NCBI GenBank assembly: GCA_009377605.1
Contig: WHTT01000001.1
Location: 1-64,000 of the forward strand
Direction of reading: 5' to 3'
DNA: 64,000 nucleotides
Origin: Luteitalea sp.
Lineage (GTDB): Bacteria > Acidobacteriota > Vicinamibacteria > Vicinamibacterales > Vicinamibacteraceae
Every line of letters starts with the position of its first letter. The stretch's first letter is position 1. Positions 8,982-17,489 of the stretch are shown here, in pieces. Under the pieces are notes generated by a model. That model was not told the DNA's origin. It searched no databases and saw only the letters and a list, made by a program, of their open reading frames with translations. The position numbers and the translations under genes are program-made.

Positions 8982-9953
8982 TCAAGATATGTCTCTCACG
9001 GAAAACCGCCGGCGATAGGCGGTGGGTGTGGTTCGTAGTGAACGACGGAAGTGCAGCCGCAGCGTCGCAGCGGTCTGGAGGCCGACCGCTTCCGCAATGT
9101 CATCGACCGACTCGGGGCTCGTTTCCAGACGACGTTGGGCCGCGAGGAGACGCTGATGGGTCAGCCACTGATGCGGTGTCGTTCCCGTTTCTGCCTTGAA
9201 GCGCCGCGCAAACGTTCGCGATGACATCGCCGCACGTCGTGCGAGCGTGTCGACGCTCAGCGGCTCAGCGAGCCTGCTCTGCGCCCACTCGAGCACGGGC
9301 GCGAGTCCATTCGTCGCTTCGGTCCGAAGTGGTGCGGGAATGTATTGCGACTGTCCGCCGTCACGCTGCGGCGGAACGATGAGCCGGCGGGCCACCTGGT
9401 TGGCGACTTCTGCCCCGTAGTCGCGGCGCACGATGTGCAGACAGAGATCGATCCCTGCAGCGCTCCCGGCCGACGTCAGGATGTTGCCTTCGTCGACGTA
9501 GAGCACGTCCGGCTCCACATGCACGTTCGGGAAGCGTGCCCGCAGCCGATCCACGTGACGCCAGTGTGTCGTGGCGCGCTTGCCATCGAGCAGTCCCGCC
9601 TCGGCGAGGACGAATGCCCCGGTGCAGATCGTGACGAGACGGGCGCCGCGCGCGTGGGCGCCGCGCATGGCGTCAAGCAACGCCTCCGGGGCGGGATCGT
9701 CCACATCCCGACAGCCGGGAATCACGATCGTGCCCGCATGCTCGAGCGCGCGCAGGCCCGCGGTTGGCTGAAGCACGAGGCCTCCAGTGATCCTCAGCGG
9801 ACCGCGATCGGCCGAACAGACCTGAAACCGATACCAATCGACGTCCAGCTCTGGGCGAGCGAGCCCGAAGATGTCGACGACGATGCCGAACTCGAACGCC
9901 GAGAGGCGGTCGTATACCAGCGCAACGACGCGACGGTAATCGAGGCGCCGCAT
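8982..9953 (-). CDS. GlxA/FtrA family AraC-type transcriptional regulator
   Basis: A 323-residue regulator with an N-terminal DJ-1/PfpI-like domain (about residues 8-185, including the ICTGAFVLAEAGLLDG segment around the vestigial nucleophile Cys) and a C-terminal AraC double helix-turn-helix (about 215-320; motifs SVDTLARRAAMSSRTFARRF and the PTAYRRRF end). Such proteins usually act as activators of nitrogen or sulfur compound catabolism. It is divergent from the PLP enzyme at 10037 with an 83-base shared promoter region, so it probably controls that gene or itself. Confidence 0.92.
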   Translation of the reverse strand: MRRLDYRRVVALVYDRLSAFEFGIVVDIFGLARPELDVDWYRFQVCSADRGPLRITGGLVLQPTAGLRALEHAGTIVIPGCRDVDDPAPEALLDAMRGAHARGARLVTICTGAFVLAEAGLLDGKRATTHWRHVDRLRARFPNVHVEPDVLYVDEGNILTSAGSAAGIDLCLHIVRRDYGAEVANQVARRLIVPPQRDGGQSQYIPAPLRTEATNGLAPVLEWAQSRLAEPLSVDTLARRAAMSSRTFARRFKAETGTTPHQWLTHQRLLAAQRRLETSPESVDDIAEAVGLQTAATLRLHFRRSLRTTPTAYRRRFSVRDIS

Positions 9954-10036
9954 GGCAGGATCTTAACGCATATTGGCGTTTCTGCCTATCGACCGTCTGC
10001 ACGAGATCTGTGAGACTACGTCGAAGAGGTGAACAG

Positions 10037-11215
10037 ATGGAGCCTTTTCGAATGACGCGCGCAGTTCATGGCGGTCGTGATCCCCGCGACGGTGGTCCGG
10101 TTGTGCCCCCGATCTATCAGTCGGCGATGTTCGCGGCACGCACGCTCGAAGAGCAGGCTGAGCTGAGCACCACTGACCGCTTCTACATGCGCTATGACAG
10201 TCCGAACTTTCGTAGCGTCGAACGCGTGCTCGCCGACCTCGAGGAGACCGAGGACGCCGTTGTCTTTGGATCTGGCATGGCCGCGATCAGCACCGTGTTT
10301 CTGAGTCTCCTCGAGGTAGGCGATCACGTCATCGCGCTGCGCGATCTCTACGGCGGCACCGTGGAGTTCCTCGATCATCACCTGAAGCGCTTCGGAATGT
10401 CATTGACCTATGTCGATGCGGTCGAGCCAACTCATCTCGCCGAGGCGGTTCAGCCCAGGACGCGCCTTGTGTACGTCGAATCGCCAAGCAATCCGCTGCT
10501 TCGTCTCGTGGACTTGGAGAGCATGGCGCGCTTCTGCCGGGAGCATCGGCTGCTGTCGGTCATCGACAACACATTCGCGTCTCCTGTCAACCAGCGACCA
10601 CTGCGTCTGGGAATCGACGTGAGCCTCCACTCGGGCACGAAGTATCTCAGTGGTCACTCGGACGTGATTTGTGGTGCAGTGTGTGGAAGTCGTACGGTAA
10701 TGGCGCGTGTGCGCGAAGGCCGACGTGATTTCGGCGGCATTCTCGATCCGCACGCGGTCTTCCTGCTGCAGCGCGGCTTGAAGACGCTGGCACTGCGCGT
10801 CGAGCGCCAGAGCCAGAGTGCATTGACGCTCGCGACGTACCTGCAAAGCCGCCAGGAGATCCAGACGGTTCACTACCCGTTTCTGGACAGTCATCCGCAG
10901 CACGCGCTTGCGCGGCAGCAGATGGCCGGAGGTGGCGGGATGCTCAGCTTCGAGTTGACGAGCGGCCTGAACGCGACGCGTGTGTTCACCGAGTCGCTGA
11001 AGAGCTTCACGCTCGCAGGCAGCCTCGGCGGCGTCGAATCGCTCGTTACCGTCCCGGCGATCACCACGCACGGTCGATTGAGCCCGGAAAGGCGAGCGGC
11101 CATGGGCATCTCGGACGGTCTGATCCGGCTGTCGGTCGGCATCGAGGACGTCGAGGAGCTTCAGGCTGATCTGGATCAGGCGTTTCAACGGGTGGCCGAC
11201 TCCCGCGTCGCATGA
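10037..11215 (+). CDS. Cystathionine gamma-synthase/methionine gamma-lyase family PLP enzyme
   Basis: A 392-residue Cys/Met-metabolism PLP-dependent enzyme. Typical elements are PPIYQSAMFAA near the start, the YDSPNFRSVERVLADLE region, FGSGMAAISTVF, the cofactor-binding VIDNTFASPVNQRPL, and the Schiff-base lysine in LHSGTKYLSGHSDV. The C-terminus SLGGVESLVTVP and IRLSVGIEDVEELQADL is complete. Reactions in this family include cystathionine gamma-synthesis and beta- or gamma-elimination; sequence alone does not settle which. ATG 10037 is preferred over an upstream in-frame start because AGAGG lies seven bases upstream. The divergent GlxA-type regulator is the likely controller. Confidence 0.9.
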   Translation: MEPFRMTRAVHGGRDPRDGGPVVPPIYQSAMFAARTLEEQAELSTTDRFYMRYDSPNFRSVERVLADLEETEDAVVFGSGMAAISTVFLSLLEVGDHVIALRDLYGGTVEFLDHHLKRFGMSLTYVDAVEPTHLAEAVQPRTRLVYVESPSNPLLRLVDLESMARFCREHRLLSVIDNTFASPVNQRPLRLGIDVSLHSGTKYLSGHSDVICGAVCGSRTVMARVREGRRDFGGILDPHAVFLLQRGLKTLALRVERQSQSALTLATYLQSRQEIQTVHYPFLDSHPQHALARQQMAGGGGMLSFELTSGLNATRVFTESLKSFTLAGSLGGVESLVTVPAITTHGRLSPERRAAMGISDGLIRLSVGIEDVEELQADLDQAFQRVADSRVA

Positions 11216-11793
11216 CACGGCGACCACGAATAGCTCATGGACATTACCCAGCGACGACCTGCGAGGCTGGGCGTCCGAGGCGTTAGCTGAGGTTACTCGG
11301 CGCTCTGTACCTGGTGGCTAACCGTTTGACGTGCGCTGGCGATCGGCGTCTTGCGGGATCGTCCGGCGAGTGGTGCCCCCAGGCGGTGACGTTTCCGCGG
11401 AAACGTAGGGCGGCAACGTTGCCGCGTTGTCGCTACAGGCTACCCGTTATCTTTCCTCTTGGTGGGGCGCCCACCGAACATTTCTTGCGTCCAGGCGGGA
11501 TTGGATCTAGAGTCGGGGTTACGCGCGTTGGAAGGCTATCGGTTGGCTCTCCGAATCCTAGGAGAGTCGCATGGTCGTGGACGTCCCCTCCTTCGCTGAA
11601 TTGGGATGCGCACGCTCGGTGGAGCCGGCGCACCTTTGTTCGCCCCGTTTCCCTCCACGCATCTTTTTGGCAACAGCCCCACCACGTCCTCGAAGCGATG
11701 CCAAGCGTGGCTCGTTGGCGAGCCGCGTAGCCGGCCGGCGTATCGGCGCGTCACGTACGGCCATCACGCGCGCATGAGGAATGAGGTGCAACG
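11216..11793. other. 578-base gap without a supported gene
   Basis: Apart from tandem palindromes at 11389-11426 (listed separately) and a small hairpin CTCTCC...GGAGAG around 11550-11569, I see nothing here. Several short open frames exist on both strands but none has protein-like composition or a ribosome site. The promoter of the following gene presumably lies near the right end. Confidence 0.5.
11389..11426. repeat. Two adjacent perfect palindromes, the second with a GTAG foot
   Basis: ACGTTTCCGCGGAAACGT (11389-11406) is an 18-base perfect palindrome. GCGGCAACGTTGCCGC (11410-11425) is a 16-base one, and it is immediately preceded by GTAGG (11405-11409), as in the other REP-like elements. 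Confidence 0.6.
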
Positions 11794-12783
11794 ATGACCC
11801 CGAACCAGATCAATTCGCTCAGGCTGCACACGCGCCCCTTGCCAGCGGAATGGACGCCCGCGGAAGGCCGGGAAGCCGCCCGCGCGGTCGTGCTCTGCTA
11901 CAGCGACGGACGGTTCTCCTGCCAGTCCTTCTTCACGCAGCCCTTGCTCGGTCAGCTCAACCGTGTCGAGGGACTGACGCCGGATGCAGAGGTGTACTTT
12001 CGGGAGATCGCGCTGATTGGGATGGATCTGTTCCACGTTCGCCTCGCCGGTCCAGAGAAACAGATCCAGAAGATGTGCCGTGAGCCAGGTTTCTACGACC
12101 TGCTGCGCGCGATCGACACGACACTGACGCCGGAGGTGCGTTCCAGGTGGTTTCTGGAGACCACGGGCGGGAAAGAACGCTCGGACGTAGTTGCCGCCCT
12201 CGATCTCAGGACCTTCTACCTGGCCAACTATGTCAGCCTGAACGGAGCGCGCACGAAGATCCACAACATCATCGTGGTTGGCGACCGGTTGGTCGGACGG
12301 ACCGAGCGGCAGGAAGTGGTCATTGGGCAGCTCACACCCGACGTCATCGAGAAGGAGCACATGCTGCTGGAGGTGCAGCCGATGCGCAGCGTCAACGAGC
12401 TCGGCAAGATCGATCTCTTGGCGCGCGTCCCCAACTCGGATGACGTGTTTTTGGTCGCAGTAGAGAACCGCGTGTATGAGTTCGACCTCTGGGGCGAGAT
12501 GACGCGGTTCCACGAGTTGGACGAGCGTGTCAAGGAGATCCACTCGATCGACTTCAACCGAGTTCGTTCAGTGCTGGCGACGAATGCGGGGCTCTTCGAA
12601 ATCGACATCCAGGAGATGCCGAACATGGTGCGGGCCACCAGTCTGCCGCGGCAGATCGCTCATACCGAGCTCTGGAAGAGCTTCTCGCTTGCTCGCTACG
12701 TCGAGGATCCGCTGGTCCTTGGGATCCATCCGGCCATGGCCATCATGGCGAAGACGAAGGACGAGAAGGTGGTCATCGCCTGA
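11794..12783 (+). CDS. Hypothetical protein, 329 aa
   Basis: I do not recognise this protein. It has no signal peptide or obvious membrane segment and a balanced globular composition. The N-terminal part contains AARAVVLCYSDGRFSCQSFF; the middle is rich in charged residues with IHNIIVVGDRLVGRTERQEVVIGQLTPDVIEKEH; the C-terminal third has beta-propeller-like phrases such as FLVAVENRVYEFDL and VRSVLATNAGLFEIDI. GAGG lies seven to eight bases before the ATG, supporting the start. It stands alone after a 578-base gap and converges on the DinB-fold gene, so context gives no clue to function. It is very likely a real gene by length and composition. Confidence 0.75.
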   Translation: MTPNQINSLRLHTRPLPAEWTPAEGREAARAVVLCYSDGRFSCQSFFTQPLLGQLNRVEGLTPDAEVYFREIALIGMDLFHVRLAGPEKQIQKMCREPGFYDLLRAIDTTLTPEVRSRWFLETTGGKERSDVVAALDLRTFYLANYVSLNGARTKIHNIIVVGDRLVGRTERQEVVIGQLTPDVIEKEHMLLEVQPMRSVNELGKIDLLARVPNSDDVFLVAVENRVYEFDLWGEMTRFHELDERVKEIHSIDFNRVRSVLATNAGLFEIDIQEMPNMVRATSLPRQIAHTELWKSFSLARYVEDPLVLGIHPAMAIMAKTKDEKVVIA

Positions 12784-12902
12784 ACGCGGATCACTCGCTC
12801 GCGTTGAGAACTACCGAACCTTCGTTCCAGGAGCGCCGGTCCACGCCACGGTGGGCCGGCGCATGTTTTCAATGGACCGATTCCTTCACGCGCGGCTTCT
12901 GC

Positions 12903-13397
12903 TCAAACGGCCTCGTCCGCGGAAGGGCCGTAGATCGACGGCAGCGGGACATCCTGCAGGCGCAGGTACACGGTGAGCTGACCACGATGGTGAATCAGGT
13001 GGTTCAGGAACATCGTGCGCAAGGCGCCGATCTTCGGCTGCGTAACTATCACGCGTCCGTCATTCTTGAATGTCCAGGGCACCAGCAGCTCCGCGTCAGT
13101 CTTGCCGACCATGGCGGCACGTGAGGCGCTGACCTGCTCGTCGAAGGCTGCCAGCAGCTCGTCGACGTTCGCGTACGGCGCGCGCGGCGGTTGTGCCGCG
13201 CGGTCGAACTCGCTCAGCGTCATCGCCCGTACCACCAAGCGGGGAATGTCCGCGAGGTGCGAGGCGAGCTGCCGCAGCGTACGTGACTTCTGATGCGGCG
13301 TCCATTCGCCATCCTGCAGCGGCGTGCGCTCTAGCAGACGACGAGTCAGCCCCATCTCGCGATCGAATTCCGGTAAGAAGGCATCCATCATAGCCAT
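12903..13397 (-). CDS. DinB family protein
   Basis: A 164-residue protein of the DinB/YfiT four-helix-bundle fold, which includes metal-dependent thiol transferases (bacillithiol, mycothiol or glutathione) and many uncharacterised members. The putative zinc ligands are visible: a His in LASHLADIP near residue 47 and HxxxH in FLNHLIHHRGQLTVYLR near 131-137. The length is typical. The start may be ATG 13397 or the second ATG at 13391. It is followed upstream by the ankyrin protein gene on the same strand, 108 bases away, with no sign of overlap. Unrelated to the DNA polymerase IV that shares the DinB name. Confidence 0.85.
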   Translation of the reverse strand: MAMMDAFLPEFDREMGLTRRLLERTPLQDGEWTPHQKSRTLRQLASHLADIPRLVVRAMTLSEFDRAAQPPRAPYANVDELLAAFDEQVSASRAAMVGKTDAELLVPWTFKNDGRVIVTQPKIGALRTMFLNHLIHHRGQLTVYLRLQDVPLPSIYGPSADEAV

Positions 13398-13505
13398 GCG
13401 TGCTTCTCCGTTCCAGAGCGAACCATTGCCCGAGCGAGTTGTATCCGATTCATGAACGGCTCGGGCGCCTTGATCTCGTTCGGCAGGCCGCCCGCGCCCG
13501 GGAGG

Positions 13506-14762
13506 TCAGCGACCGCTTCCGAGCGCGGCGCGCATGCGGGCATCCTCACGGATCCTTCTTGCAAGTGGAAAACCTCGCTCCGATTCGGCAAGCCAGTCCC
13601 CGTCGACGGTGGCGCCCGCATCGACCAAGATCTCTACCACATCGTAGTGGCCGCTGCTGCTGGCAGTGCGCCGCTCGCTGCCGCCCCAGGCGTACAGCGC
13701 CCAACCGAGGGGCGTCCCGCCAAAACGTTCGTCCTTCGCATTGACATGTGCGTTTCGGCGGAGCAGCACTCGGACCGTGCCCGGATGGCCGCCATAAGCG
13801 GCCCAATGCAAGCCCGTCTGGCCATCATGTTTGAGCTTTGCGTTGACGTCCACACCTTGCTGCAGCAGGAAATCGACGACGTCGCTTCTGCCGTACTCGC
13901 AGGCCCAGGTGAAGCCGTCCCTCATCTGCGTCTCGGTCGTGTTTCCTTTCAGTGGCCCGTCCGATGTGAAGAAGCTCTTGACCACATCGAGCCGTCCGGC
14001 CCCTGCGGCGGCTTCGAGATCCAGCCCTGGAGCGCGCTTGGCGAGGAACTCTGCGGCCTTTCCGCGACCATTTGCATGGCACCCGTTAATCAAGTGTGAC
14101 CATGCCGCTGTTCCTGTCGCGTCGCCCACCGATGCGCCGCGATCGAGCAGGAAAGCCATCAGCTCCTCCTGGACGCCCGCGGTCACGGGATGAATGCTTG
14201 TTGCCATGAGACCCAATGTGGTCGACCCGCCGTACATGCCTGCCGTTGCGTCGATGTCTGAACCCGCGCTCAGAAGGATGTCTGCAATCCTGACCGCATT
14301 CTTTGGTGTCCGCTGGCGGAAGCCCTCGACTCCATTCGCGCCGACGTAATGGAGCAGGGTCGAGCGGTGCGTGCGTGTGGAGCGCGCGTGAACCAGATCC
14401 GGATTGGCGTGAAGCAAGCGCTCGACGGTACGGGCATCACCGGTCACGATGGCATCGACGGCTTCCTCCGCCGCCCGCCATATCCTGTCCGACGGACTCT
14501 GTTCAGTCACTGCGCCAATGTGCTTGGCGAACTTCGGCCAGCTCTCGAAGCCATGCTCCCGCGCAAGGACGAACTGCGCGTCCGCAAGCGTGAATGTCGC
14601 CGGCCGGAGGTCGGGGTCCGGCCTCGCACTCAAACGCGGATGGTGTTTCCTGATCCGTGCGAGCGCGGCTGGGTCGCCGGCCTTCCACGCTTTGACGAGC
14701 TCCTTTGCTTGCTTCTTGTACTGCTCGAGGTCGGGACGGGCGGGTAGTTCTCTGGCAGCCAT
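13506..14762 (-). CDS. Ankyrin repeat protein
   Basis: A 418-residue ankyrin-repeat protein without a signal peptide. The N-terminal segment with LEQYKKQAKELVKAWKAGD and the FTLADAQFVLAREHGFESWPKF motif is a known lead-in of bacterial ankyrin proteins. Repeats are clearest at about residues 230-370, with FTWACEYGRSDVVDFLLQQG, LHWAAYGGHPGTVRVLLRRN and a final DVVEILVDAGATVDGD. It should be a cytoplasmic protein-interaction scaffold; partners are unknown. AAGGAGA lies about six bases before ATG 14762. Monocistronic, or loosely linked to the DinB-fold gene downstream. Confidence 0.88.
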   Translation of the reverse strand: MAARELPARPDLEQYKKQAKELVKAWKAGDPAALARIRKHHPRLSARPDPDLRPATFTLADAQFVLAREHGFESWPKFAKHIGAVTEQSPSDRIWRAAEEAVDAIVTGDARTVERLLHANPDLVHARSTRTHRSTLLHYVGANGVEGFRQRTPKNAVRIADILLSAGSDIDATAGMYGGSTTLGLMATSIHPVTAGVQEELMAFLLDRGASVGDATGTAAWSHLINGCHANGRGKAAEFLAKRAPGLDLEAAAGAGRLDVVKSFFTSDGPLKGNTTETQMRDGFTWACEYGRSDVVDFLLQQGVDVNAKLKHDGQTGLHWAAYGGHPGTVRVLLRRNAHVNAKDERFGGTPLGWALYAWGGSERRTASSSGHYDVVEILVDAGATVDGDWLAESERGFPLARRIREDARMRAALGSGR

Positions 14763-14955
14763 ACGAATCTCCTTTCATCACATGCCTGGAGTCCGCCCGA
14801 CTCAGGCTGAAAGAAGCTTCGTAGCGGTCGCTGTTGGTAGGGTGGGCACGGCCCTTTCCGCGGACTGGATGCGCCCCTCGCGCTGACGTGGATTATACGG
14901 CGTTTTCGGGGCGTCCGACCGGTTTCAACCGCTTATCGCGCTCAACTTCGCGCAG

Positions 14956-15372
14956 TCAGCGTCGCCGAGCGTTCCAGTCATCGACACGCAGGCCCGGGAT
15001 GCGCGTCATGTGCTCGAGATTCGCTGTCACGAGCGTCGAATCGAGGGCGAGGGCATGCGAGGCAATGGCCACATCGAAATCCTCGACGCGCCGTCCCCGT
15101 CGTTCGAGGGTGGCTTTGACCCGGCCGTAGGCCAGGCTGACGGCGTCCGTCCACTCGGCCCGCGCCAGTGTTGCGCAAATGAGATCGAAGCGTGCCTGGA
15201 GTGCCGCGCGACGTTTCGATCGCGGCAGCCGCTCGATCCCGTAGGCGATCTCTGCAATCACCGGATGCGGCACGGCGACCTCCGTCGGGGCGACCGCTGC
15301 CAAACGGTCCACGACGTTCGGCGTTCCCTTCATCAGCGCGGATACCGCGTTCGTGTCGAGCAGGTACTTCAC
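14956..15372 (-). CDS. vapC: VapC-type PIN-domain toxin
   Basis: A 138-residue PIN-domain ribonuclease, the toxin half of a type II toxin-antitoxin pair. The acidic active-site residues are present: Asp6 in KYLLDTN, Glu in PVIAEIAYGIERLP, and the Asp pair in VEDFDVAIASHAL, followed by LVTANLEHMTRIPGL. The start is GTG 15372 in a GTGA overlap with the antitoxin stop, typical translational coupling. Members cleave tRNA or rRNA when the antitoxin is degraded. Complete and apparently intact. Confidence 0.9.
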   Translation of the reverse strand: MKYLLDTNAVSALMKGTPNVVDRLAAVAPTEVAVPHPVIAEIAYGIERLPRSKRRAALQARFDLICATLARAEWTDAVSLAYGRVKATLERRGRRVEDFDVAIASHALALDSTLVTANLEHMTRIPGLRVDDWNARRR

Positions 15373-15617
15373 AGATCCTGCGGCCGCTTCGACCGCCGCG
15401 CGTGCTTGACGTGGGCGACCAGGTCGTCGACCGCCGCGGCCGTCTCGGCGTCGACCTCGCGCAATCGATCGAGGAATTCTGTCGGCCAACCCTGTCGCTC
15501 ATTGACCGCCTGCTGCAGAGTCTGGACAATGAGGCGGTTGCGACTCAGCCGGAGGGCCTTGGCTTGCCGGTCCACGGCACGCAACAGGGCGGGAGGAATG
15601 TGCACAGTCGTCGGCAT
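15369..15617 (-). CDS. vapB: VapB-type ribbon-helix-helix antitoxin
   Basis: An 82-residue antitoxin preceding and overlapping the PIN toxin by four bases. The N-terminal TTVHIPPALLRAVDRQAKA and LSRNRLIVQTLQQAV segments match a CopG/RHH DNA-binding fold; the C-terminal half, ending in a basic KHARRSKRP stretch, should wrap the toxin. The preferred start is ATG 15617; an in-frame ATG twelve bases upstream is possible. Both starts sit within a double palindrome that probably is the autoregulatory operator. Confidence 0.85.
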   Translation of the reverse strand: MPTTVHIPPALLRAVDRQAKALRLSRNRLIVQTLQQAVNERQGWPTEFLDRLREVDAETAAAVDDLVAHVKHARRSKRPQDL

Positions 15618-15636
15618 GAATATATTCATGAATATA
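15615..15636. promoter_or_regulatory. Putative VapB operator: overlapping palindromes over the vapB start
   Basis: CATGAATATATTCATG (15615-15630) is a perfect 16-base palindrome. It overlaps a second, TATTCATGAATA (15625-15636). Both cover the antitoxin start codon in otherwise GC-rich DNA. RHH antitoxins usually bind short palindromes at their own promoter, so this fits an autoregulatory site. Confidence 0.6.
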
Positions 15637-15969
15637 CCACAGTGCCTGTGACATTCGCCAGTTGGAGGCGAGTTGGGAATTGCTTGTTTGCATACATGCC
15701 TCACGCTGGAATTTCGGCCGTCGGAACTTCATCGGCGGCGGCGCTGGTCACGGGGAGGGTGCATGCTCGCGTACAGTTTTCAAGCCGCTCACAGTGCGCA
15801 AGAACCATGCCCTACGGGCCGCGGGGCGAGTTTCTGTAACACCGCACATCATATATAACGGGCGATAGAAGCTGGGTGAGCTGCCACGCGCAGGTTTGGA
15901 TGGGATTGGCTCCGAAGCTCGGTTTCGTCGCACTGTGAGATACTGACAGGGAATCGGAGATCTTCGGAA
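15618..15969. other. 352-base divergent gap between vapB and the DUF2442 gene
   Basis: Apart from the palindromes at its left edge I see no gene, repeat or clear promoter. The stretch around 15845-15865 is locally AT-rich (CATATATAACG) and could be part of a promoter. Short open frames on the plus strand lack protein character. Confidence 0.4.
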
Positions 15970-16254
15970 ATGCGCAAGATCGTCGAAGTGCGGCCCTTAG
16001 ATGACTATCGGATCTGGCTCAGGTTCAGTGACGGCGCGAAAGGCGAAGTCGATCTGAGCGATCTCGCGGGCCGTGGCGTCTTTTCAGCGTGGGCCGACCG
16101 AAACGTGTTCACGGCGGTTCATGTTGAGAGCGGTGGCGGGATCGAGTGGCCTGTGGAGATCGACATGTGCCCAGATGTGCTGTACCTGCGGTTGACGGGC
16201 AAGGCGGTCGAGGACGTCTTCGCCAGTCTCAAGCCGACGCCGGTTGATGCCTGA
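15970..16254 (+). CDS. DUF2442 domain-containing protein
   Basis: A 94-residue protein of the DUF2442 type, with the typical KIVEVRPLDDYRIWLRFSDG start, the GEVDLSDLAGRGVFSAW middle and the IEWPVEIDMCPDVLYLRL end. Function is unknown; members often pair with DUF4160 proteins in toxin-antitoxin-like loci, but no DUF4160 gene is seen here. It lies next to the VapBC pair, so this may be a small accessory island. CGGAGA about ten bases upstream may serve as the ribosome site. Confidence 0.8.
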   Translation: MRKIVEVRPLDDYRIWLRFSDGAKGEVDLSDLAGRGVFSAWADRNVFTAVHVESGGGIEWPVEIDMCPDVLYLRLTGKAVEDVFASLKPTPVDA

Positions 16255-16562
16255 GCTCAGCCGGCAAGATCGATCCACTACCGCAAGCGCCAACGGTGTA
16301 CTGCTGGGTTCCGAGACCTGAAAAGATTCCTGAAACGCTGCGCACGAAACGGGCCGTCCCCTGAGGCTGGCCACGCGTCCGGACTGCAGTCCCGTCGTGA
16401 ATCAAGAACCGTCGGTGTGGGGCCTATTCTGGTCGGCGCTTTCGTCACACCCGCAAGAACGGCCATCCCGCTCGCCGAGATCGGAGCCGGGTATCATACA
16501 GGCCGATCGCGCGATTCAGGAACCGATCGGTTGCGGCGTGACGAAATCGGGAAGGAGAATTC
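16255..16562. other. 308-base convergent gap
   Basis: Lies between the convergent DUF2442 and prenyltransferase-repeat genes. I see no gene, clear terminator or repeat of the kinds found at most other convergent junctions in this window. Confidence 0.4.
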
Positions 16563-17489
16563 TCAGAGTACGTCTATCCGTTTCCCACGTCGCTCGGCCG
16601 CTGACCCTGCCACCGCCAGGTGCCCGAGCGCGAGGAGGCCGTAGTAGGTGTACTCGCAATCGAGACCGTCATCCGCCCAATTGCCGTAGAAGCCGCCGCG
16701 GTTCGTCCACAGTGAGTCGATGAAGTCGAGGCAGGGCTCGAGAACGCCGGCCAGCGGGACGTGCAGCGTGGACAGGGCATGGAGCGCCGTAGCCGTGGAG
16801 AGCAGATCGGGGATTGGCGCGCCCGGCGTGGCGAAGAAACCGCCTTGAGGGTGACAGCGATCCAGCAGCCACACGCCGTGCTGAGGATCGATCGGCGCAT
16901 CGAGATACCGGCGCAACAGCACGGCAGCAGCCGTCGTGGCGGTGACGCCGTGCTCGAGGCCAGGCTGATTCCCATAACCTCCATCACGCGAGCGCAGGCC
17001 TTCGATTGAGCGCACGAGCGCCTCGGGATTGGGCAGCGCGCAACCGAGGTCCTGGTAGATGCCGAGTGCGAGAAACGCCGCGTAAATGGTGCCGCGCGGC
17101 GATCGCGCCACCTGCGCATAGCCGCCATCGTCGCTGCGGTAGGTCTCGAGTCGTGCGAGGAACCGATCGGCGGGCAGGCCGTCGAGCCGGTGCGAGAGCG
17201 TCGCCCAGCTGCGTACGAGACACGCGAGATGCACGAAATCCAGGCTCTCGCCGCTCCCGAACCGACCGAGATAGGTGGACGTACGCTCGGCCGGTAGGCC
17301 GGCCTGCAGAGCAACTAGGCCCTCCAGCCCGAACACGGTGTAGTAAAGATCGCTGACGCCAGCGCGATCTCGGAAGCCGCCTTCATCGCTCATCTGCTCG
17401 AGCAGGAAGGCGCGGACGAGCTCGGCCGATTCACCCAGCTGCGTGGGTGCGAGCCTCGCGATCTGCAGCATCTCGAGCCTGAAACTCAC
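16563..17489 (-). CDS. Prenyltransferase/squalene-oxidase repeat protein (protein prenyltransferase beta-like, zinc triad not evident)
   Basis: A roughly 308-residue alpha-alpha toroid protein resembling geranylgeranyl transferase beta subunits. Five or six GGF/GGY repeat turns are visible (DEGGFRD, DDGGYAQ, DGGYGNQ, PQGGFFA, RGGFYGN). In true protein prenyltransferases an Asp-x-Cys and a later His bind zinc; the matching places here read PDLLS and DCEYTYYG, so the triad seems lost, and there is no DxDD motif. It may therefore be a non-zinc enzyme or lipid-binding partner. The gene overlaps the end of the polyprenyl synthase gene. GTG 17489 is chosen because AAGGG precedes it by eight bases; ATG 17471 and GTG 17513 are alternatives. 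Last gene of the cluster. Confidence 0.75.
   Translation of the reverse strand: MSFRLEMLQIARLAPTQLGESAELVRAFLLEQMSDEGGFRDRAGVSDLYYTVFGLEGLVALQAGLPAERTSTYLGRFGSGESLDFVHLACLVRSWATLSHRLDGLPADRFLARLETYRSDDGGYAQVARSPRGTIYAAFLALGIYQDLGCALPNPEALVRSIEGLRSRDGGYGNQPGLEHGVTATTAAAVLLRRYLDAPIDPQHGVWLLDRCHPQGGFFATPGAPIPDLLSTATALHALSTLHVPLAGVLEPCLDFIDSLWTNRGGFYGNWADDGLDCEYTYYGLLALGHLAVAGSAAERRGKRIDVL

Noticed and set aside
11571-11797. Short frames on both strands before the 329-residue hypothetical
   Set aside because: Arg/Pro-rich antisense-like composition and no start signals.
12903-13397. DNA polymerase IV by the DinB name
   Set aside because: The sequence is a small DinB/YfiT helical bundle; the real polymerase IV is at 47284-48375.
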